Part shown: piece by piece, positions 7,762 to 15,289 of the stretch
How the letters are laid out: the number at the start of each line of letters is the position of its first letter
How positions within the stretch are numbered: the first letter of the stretch is position 1
Origin: Pseudokineococcus marinus
GTDB taxonomy: Bacteria; Actinomycetota; Actinomycetes; Actinomycetales; Quadrisphaeraceae
Reading direction: 5' to 3'
NCBI RefSeq assembly: GCF_037482405.1
Contig: NZ_JBBHZZ010000002.1
Coordinates: 496,001 to 560,000, forward strand
DNA length: 64,000 bases
Notes under the pieces: generated by a model
What the model saw: only the letters and a program-made list of their open reading frames with translations
Told to the model about the DNA's origin: nothing
Database searches by the model: none
Position numbers and translations under genes: made by a program

Positions 7762-9240
7762 CTAGTCGCTCGGCTCGCTGCCGAGCACGACCGGGACCTC
7801 CACCGCGTCACGGCCCCGCTGGACGGTGAGGACGACCTCCTCGCCGGGCGTGCGCGCGCGGATCGCGACGATGAGCTCGTCCGGCGCCGTGACGAGCTGC
7901 TCGTCGATCGCCGTGATGACGTCGCCCGGCTCGACGCCCGCGGTGTCGGCGGGGCCCCCGGGGACGACGGGCTCGCCCACCGACGTCCGGCCCTGGGCCA
8001 CGCGCACGCCGCGGCCCTCGTACGAGGAGTCGAGCGAGACGCCGATGACGGGGTAGGTCGCGACGCCGTCCTCGATGAGCTCCGTCGTCGTGCGGACCAC
8101 CTGGTCGGCCGGGATCGCGAAGCCGAGGCCGATGGACCCGCCCGGCCCGCCGCCCGGCGACGCCGTCTGCGCGATGGCCGAGTTGACCCCGACGACGGCG
8201 CCGGTGAGGTCGACGAGGGGGCCGCCGGAGTTGCCCGGGTTGATGGCCGCGTCGGTCTGCACCGCGTTGATGAAGCCCTGCTCGTCCTGGCTGGACCCGG
8301 CCACGACGGGGCGGTTGAGGGCGCTGACGATCCCGCTCGTCACCGTGCTCGCGAGGCCCAGCGGAGCGCCGACGGCGACGACCGGGTCCCCCACGCGCAC
8401 CTGCGCCGTGTCGGCGAAGGCGAGCGGCACGAGGCCGGTGCGGTCGATGCGCAGGACGGCCAGGTCGTAGTCCGACGTGCGGCCGACGACCTCGGCGGTC
8501 TCCCGCGTGCCGTCGGACAGGAGCACCCGGATGCGCCCGGAGGCCTCCACGGCCGGTGCGACGACGTGGTTGTTCGTCACCACGTACCCGTCCTCGGAGA
8601 GCACGAAGCCCGATCCGTTCCCCGTGCCCGCGCTCGAGGTGATCTCCACCGACACGGTGCTCGGCAGGACGGCCTCGGCGACCGCGGCCACCGAGCCGTC
8701 GGCCGCCTCGGCGGCCGTGCCCCCCGAGCGCTCGACGACGGAGACGGACGTGCCGCCGGGGCCCGCCAGGCGACCCCCGGCGAGACCGCCCAGCAGCCCG
8801 GCGAGCAGGCAGGCGGCCACGAGGACGAGCGCCCGCGGCGAGCGGCGGCGCGCCCGCACGGGGGCAGCGCCCGCCACGAGCGGGGCGGTGTCGGGGAAGC
8901 CGGGGCCGGTGCGCCCGTGGAGGGGCCCGCGGCCGGCGTCGCCCGCCTCGTCCGCCGGCCACCACCAGCCCTCGCCCTCGCGGCGGTCCCCCGGGGGAGC
9001 CGCGGAGGGAGCGCCGGCCGGCGGGCGCTCGCCGGAGGGCTCCTCGCCCGCCCCGGCGCGGCTCGGCGCCTCGTCGTCGGCGCCCGGCGCCCGGGCGGGG
9101 CCGGGCTGGTCGTCGGCGTCCCGGGCACCGGGCGCGGGGTTCCCGTCGCGGGGGGCCCAGGGCGAGGGGCGACGGACGGGTGACGGGTGCTCGGCCCCCC
9201 CGGCGGCGGGGGGGCGCGGGGCGTCGCCCGGCTCGCTCAT
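7762..9240 (-). CDS. HtrA/DegP-family membrane-anchored serine protease
   Basis: 492 residues. A Pro/Ala-rich cytoplasmic region (1-134), one membrane helix (~135-156), a trypsin-like protease domain and a C-terminal PDZ domain (about 385-485). The catalytic triad is visible: His225 in VVTNNHVVAP, Asp259 in DYDLAVLRI and Ser338 in INPGNSGGPLVD. It would degrade or monitor misfolded proteins outside the membrane. In M. tuberculosis the order sigE-rseA-htrA-tatB is conserved; here htrA follows sigE directly, with 172 non-coding bases and no rseA. The long N-terminus contains no zinc-binding anti-sigma motif. Confidence 0.92.
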   Translation of the reverse strand: MSEPGDAPRPPAAGGAEHPSPVRRPSPWAPRDGNPAPGARDADDQPGPARAPGADDEAPSRAGAGEEPSGERPPAGAPSAAPPGDRREGEGWWWPADEAGDAGRGPLHGRTGPGFPDTAPLVAGAAPVRARRRSPRALVLVAACLLAGLLGGLAGGRLAGPGGTSVSVVERSGGTAAEAADGSVAAVAEAVLPSTVSVEITSSAGTGNGSGFVLSEDGYVVTNNHVVAPAVEASGRIRVLLSDGTRETAEVVGRTSDYDLAVLRIDRTGLVPLAFADTAQVRVGDPVVAVGAPLGLASTVTSGIVSALNRPVVAGSSQDEQGFINAVQTDAAINPGNSGGPLVDLTGAVVGVNSAIAQTASPGGGPGGSIGLGFAIPADQVVRTTTELIEDGVATYPVIGVSLDSSYEGRGVRVAQGRTSVGEPVVPGGPADTAGVEPGDVITAIDEQLVTAPDELIVAIRARTPGEEVVLTVQRGRDAVEVPVVLGSEPSD

Positions 9241-9412
9241 GCGCAGGTCCTCCTCGTGCGGCGCCCGGCCGCTCGGCGCGGGCGCGCGCCCATCCTCGCC
9301 CGCGGGCCCGTCCGGCGCGCACCCGGTCGGCCCGCAGCACCCGTCCGGAGCGTGCGGCGGGTCCAGCGCGCCGGTCGCGCGGTGGGCCGGCCGGTCGGTC
9401 GGTGGCGGGCGC

Positions 9413-10015
9413 TCAGGCCACCCAGCCGGTCGGCGCCCGGTGGGACAGGGAGGCGCGCAGCTGGGCGCGGGCGCGGTGGATGCGCGAGCGCACGGTGCCG
9501 ATCTTGACGCCGAGGGCGCGGGCGATCTCCTCGTAGCTGAGGCCCTCGATGTCGCACAGCACCACGGCCGCGCGGAAGTCGGGCGACAGCTCGAGCAGGG
9601 CGGCCTGGACGTCGCGGTCGAGGTTGCCGTGCTCGAAGGCGCGCTCGGGGCCCGGGTCGGAGCCGGGCAGGCGGTCGTCGGCGTCGTCGGCGAGGGCGTC
9701 GAAGCGGATCCGCTGGCGGCGGCGCACCTGGTCGAGGAAGAGGTTCGTCGTGATGCGGTGGAGCCAGCCCTCGAACGTGCCGGGGGTGTAGGAGGACAGC
9801 GAGCGGAAGACGCGCACGAAGACCTCCTGCGTGAGGTCCTCGGCGTCGTGCCGGTCGCCCGTGAGGCGGTAGGCGAGGCGGAAGACGCGGGCGGAGTGGT
9901 CGCGCACCACGTCGTCCCAGCTGGGGGGAGCCCACTCGGAGTCCTCCGCAGCGGCCGGCGACGGGGCCGCGACGGCGTCGGGCGCCGCGCCCCGGGCGCG
10001 GCCTCGCGTGGTCAT
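9413..10015 (-). CDS. sigE: ECF RNA polymerase sigma factor, SigE-type
   Basis: 200 residues. After a ~28-residue Ala/Pro-rich start come sigma region 2 (VRDHSARVFRLAYRLTGDRH, then DAEDLTQEVFVRVFRSL; WLHRITTNLFLDQVRRR) and sigma region 4 (LLELSPDFRAAVVLCDIEGL, then YEEIARALGVKIGTVRSRIH). The match to the SigE/SigR-like ECF group plus its neighbours (htrA, tatB, and the divergent O-methyltransferase) points to the envelope-stress factor SigE. ATG at 10015 was chosen because homology begins just after it. The anti-sigma gene normally found immediately downstream is missing. Confidence 0.9.
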   Translation of the reverse strand: MTTRGRARGAAPDAVAAPSPAAAEDSEWAPPSWDDVVRDHSARVFRLAYRLTGDRHDAEDLTQEVFVRVFRSLSSYTPGTFEGWLHRITTNLFLDQVRRRQRIRFDALADDADDRLPGSDPGPERAFEHGNLDRDVQAALLELSPDFRAAVVLCDIEGLSYEEIARALGVKIGTVRSRIHRARAQLRASLSHRAPTGWVA

Positions 10016-10139
10016 GCTGTGATCGTGCCACCGGGGCCTGGGCGCCACCTGGGCGAGGCCACCGGTCTCCCCCGACGGGCCCTGCCGTCCACGACGCCGC
10101 CGGCGGGAGGGGACCGGCCGGGAAGGGCCCCGGCGGGAG

Positions 10140-10850
10140 GTGGGCGGCCCAGTAGCCTGCGGGCGCGCCGCCGGCCGACCCGGGCGGTCGGGGCGCACGA
10201 GCCGGGAGGCCGTCATCGCCGCCACGTCCGCCGCCAGCCGCAGCTACGCCGAGGACTTCGTCGTCGAGGACGAGGCGCTCGAGCGGGCCCGCGCCCGGGG
10301 CGTCGAGCTCGGCTGCGCGCCCGTCGACCCCGGCACGGGCGCGGCCCTGCGCCTCCTGGCGGCCGCGGCCGGGGCGAGGGCCGTCGTCGAGGTCGGCACG
10401 GGCAGCGGTGTCTCCACGCTCTGGCTGCTCGCGGGCATGCCGGCCGACGGCGTCCTCACGACGATCGACAGCGAGCCCGAGCACCAGCGCGCCGCCCGCG
10501 AGGCGCTGGTGGACGCGGGCGTCCGCAGCGGCCGCGTGCGGGTCATCGGCGGCCGCGCCCAGGAGGTGCTGCCCCGCCTCACCGACGGGGCCTACGACCT
10601 CGTGCTGCTCGACGCCGACCGGCGCGACCTCGACGCCCACCTCGACCAGGCCCTGCGCCTGCTGCGCCCCGGCGGCCTCCTCGTCGTCGCGGGCGCCCTG
10701 TGGAGGGACAAGGTCGCGGACCCGGCGCAGCGCGACGAGACGACCACGGCGGTCCGCCAGGCCGGGCGGCGCGTGCGCGACGACGAGCGCCTGCTGCCCG
10801 CCCTGCTGCCCGTGGGCGACGGGCTGCTCGTCGGCGTCGTCCGGGGCTGA
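10140..10850 (+). CDS. SAM-dependent O-methyltransferase (Rv1220c-like)
   Basis: Class I methyltransferase of the caffeoyl-CoA/catechol OMT type. The SAM motif VVEVGTGSGVSTLWLL, the acidic loop (TIDSEPEHQRAAR) and motif YDLVLLDADRRDL are clear; the protein ends with LLPVGDGLLVGVV. Natural substrate unknown. The only ATG/GTG/TTG in frame before the conserved region is GTG 10140, used here as the outer limit. However, a TAGCCT -10 element lies inside it at 10153-10158, and a GGGAGG site (10204-10209) precedes an in-frame ATC at 10215. I think ATC 10215 (211 residues, close to the family length) is the more likely start. Divergent from sigE. Confidence 0.85.
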   Translation: MGGPVACGRAAGRPGRSGRTSREAVIAATSAASRSYAEDFVVEDEALERARARGVELGCAPVDPGTGAALRLLAAAAGARAVVEVGTGSGVSTLWLLAGMPADGVLTTIDSEPEHQRAAREALVDAGVRSGRVRVIGGRAQEVLPRLTDGAYDLVLLDADRRDLDAHLDQALRLLRPGGLLVVAGALWRDKVADPAQRDETTTAVRQAGRRVRDDERLLPALLPVGDGLLVGVVRG

Positions 10851-10875
10851 GCGGCCCGCCGTCCGCGGGCGCCGG

Positions 10876-12414
10876 TCAGACGGCGCCGTCCTCCAGCCAC
10901 CGCAGGAGCAGGCGCGCGCCGAAGCCCGTGGCGCCCTTGGTGACCTCGTGCTCGTCCCGGTCGGCGCGGCCCGGCCCGGCGATGTCGAGGTGCGCCCACC
11001 GCCGCGAGCCCGTGAACTCGCGCAGGAAGAGCGCCGCGGTGATCGAGCCGGCGCCCGGGCCGCCCTTCGCCGCGACGTGGCGCAGGTCGGCGACGTCGGA
11101 GTCGAGCGCGTAGGCGTAGTCCTCGACGAGCGGCATCCGCCAGACCCGCTCCCCCGTGGCCTCCGACGCGCTGCGCAGCTGCTCCAGCAGGGGCGCGTCG
11201 TCGGTGTAGAGCGCGGCGTGCCGCTTGCCCAGCCCGAGCGAGGCCGCACCGGTGAGCGTGGCGACGTCGACGAGGAGGTCGGGCTCCAGCGACGCGTCGG
11301 CGTGGTGGAGGGCGTCCGCGAGGACCATGCGGCCCTCGGCGTCGGTGTTGGCGATCTCGACGGTGGTGCCGCCGTGCACGCGCACGACGTCGCCGGGGCG
11401 GTACGAGCCGCCGCCGAAGGCGTTCTCGGCCAGCGGCAGGAGCGCCGTGACGGGCTGGGGCAGCTCCATCTCGGCCGCCCCCAGGACGGCGGCGAGGACG
11501 ACGGCGGCGCCGGCCATGTCGGTCTTCATGGGGATCATCGCGTCGCGCGGCTTGATGGACAGGCCGCCCGAGTCGAAGGTGATGCCCTTGCCGACGAGGA
11601 CGACGTGCCGCCGCGGCGCCGTCCCGGCCGGAGGCCGGTAGCGCACGGTCACCAGGCAGGGCGGCGTGACCGAGCCCCCGCCGACGGCGAGCAGCCCGCC
11701 GAACCCCTGGCGCGCGAGCCCGGCGGCGTCGAGCACCTCGACCTCGACGCCGGGGAGGTCGGCGGCCAGGGCGCGGGCCTGGTCCGCCACCCACGCCGGG
11801 TCCTTTGTCGACGACGGCGTCGACGCGAGGTCGCGGGTGCGCCACGTCGCGCGGGCCGCCACGACGGCGCGCGAGAGCGCGGGTCCCTCGTCGACGCCGA
11901 GGAGCTCGACGACCTCGGCGGCCGGGCGGGGCCCCTCCCCCGTGCCGGAGCGCGGCGGGTCGTAGCTGGCGAGCAGCAGGCCCTCGCAGAAGGCGCGCAG
12001 GTGCTGCGGCGGCAGGCCGACGCCCGCGCTCGTGACCACGCGACCGGCCCCGCGGGTGGCGCGGGCCAGGCCGGCGCCGGCCCGGCGCAGGGCGGTCGCG
12101 CTCCCGTCGCCGACGCCCAGGAGGACGAGGCGGCGCGGGCCGGCCCCGTCGTCGCGCGAGGAGGGCAGCGGGACGCCGAGGACCTCCCCGGCGCTGCCGC
12201 GGAAGCGCTGCTGCTCGGCGAGGACGGCGGTGTTGAGGCCGAGCCAGACCGCGGCGTCGGCGGTGCCCGGGCGCGGCTGCGGGTCGCCCTCGCCGGGCGG
12301 CGGGGCGGCGACGGGGACGGCGAGGACGTCGGCGCCGGCGGCGGAGCGGACGTCGCTCCCGGCGAGCGGGACGAGGCGGGGCATGCGGGCGACCACGTCG
12401 GCGACCCTACTCAC
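10876..12414 (-). CDS. pepA: Leucyl aminopeptidase (M17, PepA)
   Basis: 512 residues. An N-terminal macro-like domain (to about 180) precedes the catalytic M17 domain. Metal- and substrate-binding motifs are complete: VGKGITFDSGGLSIKP (Lys and Asp), MKTDMAGAA, and the signature NTDAEGRMVLADAL. It is a hexameric two-metal enzyme that removes N-terminal residues from peptides, and in some bacteria also binds DNA. It converges with the O-methyltransferase gene (25 bases between stops). ATG at 12414. Confidence 0.93.
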   Translation of the reverse strand: MSRVADVVARMPRLVPLAGSDVRSAAGADVLAVPVAAPPPGEGDPQPRPGTADAAVWLGLNTAVLAEQQRFRGSAGEVLGVPLPSSRDDGAGPRRLVLLGVGDGSATALRRAGAGLARATRGAGRVVTSAGVGLPPQHLRAFCEGLLLASYDPPRSGTGEGPRPAAEVVELLGVDEGPALSRAVVAARATWRTRDLASTPSSTKDPAWVADQARALAADLPGVEVEVLDAAGLARQGFGGLLAVGGGSVTPPCLVTVRYRPPAGTAPRRHVVLVGKGITFDSGGLSIKPRDAMIPMKTDMAGAAVVLAAVLGAAEMELPQPVTALLPLAENAFGGGSYRPGDVVRVHGGTTVEIANTDAEGRMVLADALHHADASLEPDLLVDVATLTGAASLGLGKRHAALYTDDAPLLEQLRSASEATGERVWRMPLVEDYAYALDSDVADLRHVAAKGGPGAGSITAALFLREFTGSRRWAHLDIAGPGRADRDEHEVTKGATGFGARLLLRWLEDGAV

Positions 12415-12494
12415 GGCCCGCCCGCGCCCGCCCGCGCCGGGCGGGCGCGAGGTCCGGGGAGCGGCGCCGGGCGCAGGCCGCCGGGGCCCGGACG

Positions 12495-12535
12495 CGCGAG
12501 AGCCCCACCCGGCCGGGCCGGGTGGGGCTCTCGCG
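12495..12535 (-). terminator. 18-bp hairpin behind the DUF3117 gene
   Basis: Perfect arms 12495-12512 and 12518-12535 with a 5-nt loop, 12 bases beyond the DUF3117 stop codon. It separates that short transcript from pepA. Confidence 0.85.
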
Positions 12536-12547
12536 GGTGGTGCCGGG

Positions 12548-12715
12548 TCAGCCGACCGCCGAGCCGATCGCGTCGCCGAGGCCCTTGGCCTCGTCGGGCG
12601 TCATCTCGACGACGAGGCGCCCGCCGCCCTCCAGGGGCATGCGCAAGACGATGCCGCGGCCCTCCTTCACGACCTCGAGCGGGCCGTCACCTGTCCTCGG
12701 CTTCATGGCCGCCAT
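12548..12715 (-). CDS. DUF3117 mini-protein
   Basis: 55 residues, reading MAAMKPRTGDGPLEVVKEGR and onward to MTPDEAKGLGDAIGSA. This is a highly conserved actinobacterial family of unknown function (Rv1211 type). It has no membrane segment and no cysteine. ATG at 12715 preceded by an AGGAAGGGGAT ribosome-binding region and, further up, an ATACTG-like -10, so it is monocistronic between its own promoter and the hairpin at 12495-12535. Confidence 0.88.
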   Translation of the reverse strand: MAAMKPRTGDGPLEVVKEGRGIVLRMPLEGGGRLVVEMTPDEAKGLGDAIGSAVG

Positions 12716-12878
12716 CTGCGGATCCCCTTCCTGTGGGCGTGATCGTGACCAGTATCCAGCAGGTCGGCGGTCGGGTCGAAACGGGACTACCCTCCCGGGT
12801 CGCTGAGGTGACCCGTCCGGGTCGCCCCGACGACGGGCGCCCGTGGTGGTCGGGGCCCTCCCCACGTCCGGAGGTCCC

Positions 12879-13727
12879 GTGGCCGCAGCCGACCCCGCTC
12901 CCCCCGCCCCCTCCGCCCGCGCCGGTGCGACCGACCCCGACGGGGCGCGGCCCGCCGACCGCCTCGAGCGCGGGACGGGTGCGGTGGCCCGCGTCGTCGT
13001 CGGCCGGCCCGAGGTCCGCGGCGCCCTCGACGCGCGCGAGCGCCGCGCGCTGCTCGACGCGCTGCGGCGGGCGGCCGACGCCGCCGCGGCCGGGGAGGTG
13101 CGGTGCGTCGTCCTGGTGGGCACCGGCGACGCCTTCTCCTCCGGGCAGGACCTGCGCGAGCACGCCGCCCGCCTCGACGCCGACGACCCGGCCCTCGCGC
13201 GGGTCGTCGAGGACGAGTACGCGCCGATCGCCCTCCTGCTCGCCGAGATGCCCGCGCCCGTCGTGGCCGTCGTGCGGGGCACGGCCGCGGGCGCCGGCGC
13301 CGCCCTGGCCCTCGCCGCCGACCTGCGGCTGCTCGCCGCGTCGGCGCGGGTCGACACGGGCTTCGCGCGCGTCGGCCTCCCGCCGGACACGGGCGCCTCC
13401 TGGTGGCTGCCGCGGCTCGTCGGCGAGGGCCGGGCGCGCGACCTGCTCCTGCGGCCGCGCCCCGTGCCCGCCGACGAGTGCGTCGCCCTCGGGCTCGCCA
13501 CCGAGGCGGTGCCCGACGCGGACCTGGACGCCCGCGCCGAGGAGGTGGCGCGCGAGCTGGCCGCCGGCCCCACGGCCGCGCTCGTCGCCACGCGGCGGGC
13601 GCTGGCCTTCGCCGCGACGCACGACCTGCCCTCGACGCTGGCCCACGAGGGCGCCCTCGTGGCGGGGGTGGCCCGCGGAGCCGAGCACCGCGCGGCGGTC
13701 GAGGCCTTCCTCACCCGCCGGCGGTGA
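12879..13727 (+). CDS. Enoyl-CoA hydratase/isomerase-family protein
   Basis: 282 residues from GTG 12879 (GGAGG just upstream); an in-frame GTG at 12843 would add 12. Crotonase fold: the oxyanion-hole segments GTGDAFSSGQDLREH and RGTAAGAGAALALAADLRL, then FARVGLPPDTGASWWLPRLVG. The second glutamate used by true hydratases is not obvious; an Asp stands at the DTGASW position. The reaction is therefore uncertain (hydratase, isomerase or PaaG-like). Its stop codon overlaps the end of the convergent tag gene by 17 bases. Confidence 0.8.
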   Translation: MAAADPAPPAPSARAGATDPDGARPADRLERGTGAVARVVVGRPEVRGALDARERRALLDALRRAADAAAAGEVRCVVLVGTGDAFSSGQDLREHAARLDADDPALARVVEDEYAPIALLLAEMPAPVVAVVRGTAAGAGAALALAADLRLLAASARVDTGFARVGLPPDTGASWWLPRLVGEGRARDLLLRPRPVPADECVALGLATEAVPDADLDARAEEVARELAAGPTAALVATRRALAFAATHDLPSTLAHEGALVAGVARGAEHRAAVEAFLTRRR

Positions 13728-14382
13728 GGCCGGCGCCCCCGCTCCCCCCGGGCTGCGCGGCGACGGCGCGGCCGCCCCGCGCCCAGCAGCCGGCGAGGTG
13801 GTCGTCGACGAGCCCGGTCGCCTGCATCGTGGCGTAGGCCGTCGTCGGCCCGACGAAGACGACGCCCGCCGCCCTGAGGCGGCGCGCCAGCGCCGCCGAG
13901 GCGGGGGTCGAGGCCGGGACGTCCGCGGTCGTGCGCGGCGCGGCGCGCGCGCCCGGCGCCTCGGCCGCCGTCGCCAGCAGCGCCTCCAGGCCGCCGCTCG
14001 CGCGCAGGGCGACCACGGCGCGGGCGTTGGCGAGGACGGCGTCGACCTTGGCGCGGTTGCGGACGATGCCCGCGTCCGCGAGCAGCCGCTGCCGGTCGGC
14101 CGGGCCGAAGGCCGCCACGGCGTCGGGCTCGAAGCCCGCGAAGGCGGCGCGGAAGGCCGGTCGCTTGCGCAGGATCGTCAGCCAGGACAGGCCGGACTGG
14201 AAGGCCTCGAGGCTCAGGCGCTCGAAGAGCGCCGCCTCCCCGGTGACCGGACGGCCCCACTCCTCGTCGTGGTAGCGCCGGTACACCTCGGGGGCGTCGC
14301 CCCAGGGGCAGCGCGCGCGGCCGTCGTCGCCGACGAGCGGGCCGTCACCGGGCGCGCCCGCCCCGGCGGGCCCCTCGCTCAC
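13711..14382 (-). CDS. tag: DNA-3-methyladenine glycosylase I
   Basis: 223 residues. Base-excision repair enzyme that removes 3-methyladenine. Family signatures are present: CPWGDAPEVYRRYHDEEWGRP near the N-terminus with the zinc-ligand Cys and the conserved YHDEEWG, LFERLSLEAFQSGLSWLTIL, and VGPTTAYATMQATGLVDDH with a later Cys (GCW). Start GTG 14382 overlaps the stop of the upstream SRPBCC gene (GTGA), so translation is probably coupled. The tail, rich in Gly/Ala, overlaps the convergent enoyl-CoA hydratase gene. Confidence 0.92.
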   Translation of the reverse strand: MSEGPAGAGAPGDGPLVGDDGRARCPWGDAPEVYRRYHDEEWGRPVTGEAALFERLSLEAFQSGLSWLTILRKRPAFRAAFAGFEPDAVAAFGPADRQRLLADAGIVRNRAKVDAVLANARAVVALRASGGLEALLATAAEAPGARAAPRTTADVPASTPASAALARRLRAAGVVFVGPTTAYATMQATGLVDDHLAGCWARGGRAVAAQPGGSGGAGLTAGG

Positions 14383-14867
14383 GGCTCGAGCGGCTCGGGG
14401 GTGCCCGCCTCGACCCGGCGCACCATGTCGACCACGACGGACCGCAGGCCCAGCCGGACCGGCACGCGCAGCAGCGGCTCGAGCGGGCGCGTCAGGCGCA
14501 CCGGGGCGACGTGCACGTCCTCGCCCCACACGACGCGGCACGAGCCCGCCGTCACCGGCTCGACGCGGAGCGCGGCGCTGCCGAGGACCACCGACCCGCG
14601 CTTGGCGAGCACGGCGACGCCGGCGCGCCCCCCGCCCGCGGGCGCCCCGGCGGTCGGCGGCTCCCACCGCACGACGTCCATGGGGTCGTCGAAGCCGACG
14701 CCGAGGACGGCGGTCCGGCCGGTGAACGAGCCGCCCTCCCCCTCGGCGGCACCGGTGCGGAAGACCCGGGTGAGCGGGATCGAGCCGCTCTGCCACGGCC
14801 AGTCCACGAGGTGGCGCCACACGACCGGCGCGCTGCGGCGCGCCGGCACCTCCACGACCACCCTCAT
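14379..14867 (-). CDS. SRPBCC (START/Bet v1-like) superfamily protein
   Basis: 162 residues beginning MRVVVEVPARRSAPVVWRHL, then DWPWQSGSIPLTRV, the typical opening of polyketide-cyclase/dehydrase-like SRPBCC proteins, whose fold makes a hydrophobic ligand cavity. Ligand unknown. It has no membrane segment. It is joined by 4-base overlaps to the DivIVA-like gene upstream (ATGA) and to tag downstream (GTGA). Confidence 0.75.
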   Translation of the reverse strand: MRVVVEVPARRSAPVVWRHLVDWPWQSGSIPLTRVFRTGAAEGEGGSFTGRTAVLGVGFDDPMDVVRWEPPTAGAPAGGGRAGVAVLAKRGSVVLGSAALRVEPVTAGSCRVVWGEDVHVAPVRLTRPLEPLLRVPVRLGLRSVVVDMVRRVEAGTPEPLEP

Positions 14868-15289
14868 CGGACCTCCTCGTCGCCGGGGGCCCGGGCGGCC
14901 GCCCTCTCGTCGTCGCCGCGGCGACCGCCCCCTCCGCCCTCGGCCGCCCTCCCCTCGGCTCCTCCACCTGCGGCCGGGTCGCGCCACGGGGGGTCGACCG
15001 GGTCGGCGCTGCGCAGGAGCGCCTCGAGCTCGGCGAGCCGGGCGTCGCGCTCGGCGACCTCGTCGCGGACGCGGTCGAGCACGGCGTCGACCTCGTCCAT
15101 GCGGTAGCCCCGCAGCCCGAGGGAGAAGCGGACGCCGTCCACGTCCTCCGCCCGCAGCGGGCCCTCGGGCAGCGCGCGCAGCGGGCGGCTCGTCGTCGGC
15201 TCGTCGAGGCCGCCGGGGATGCGGCCGAGCGCCACCGCCGCTGCGCCCCCGGCCACCGCCAGGGCCACGAGGAGCAGCAGGAGCGTCAC
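14864..15289 (-). CDS. DivIVA-domain membrane protein (Rv1209-like)
   Basis: 141 residues. One N-terminal membrane helix (VTLLLLLVALAVAGGAAAVAL), then the short DivIVA motif VRFSLGLRGYRMDEVDAVLD with the conserved Phe and GYR-x-x-EVD, then a short coiled coil (VRDEVAERDARLAELEALL) and a Gly/Ala/Glu-rich tail. Such proteins may help place cell-wall or division factors. Its exact role is unknown. GTG 15289 overlaps the dapE stop (GTGA), and its own stop overlaps the SRPBCC start. Confidence 0.8.
   Translation of the reverse strand: MTLLLLLVALAVAGGAAAVALGRIPGGLDEPTTSRPLRALPEGPLRAEDVDGVRFSLGLRGYRMDEVDAVLDRVRDEVAERDARLAELEALLRSADPVDPPWRDPAAGGGAEGRAAEGGGGGRRGDDERAAARAPGDEEVR

Noticed and set aside
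9187..9507. Small plus-strand frames over the sigE-htrA spacer considered as a missing anti-sigma gene
   Set aside because: They are Arg/Pro-rich, have no His/Cys zinc motif and run antisense to htrA and sigE.
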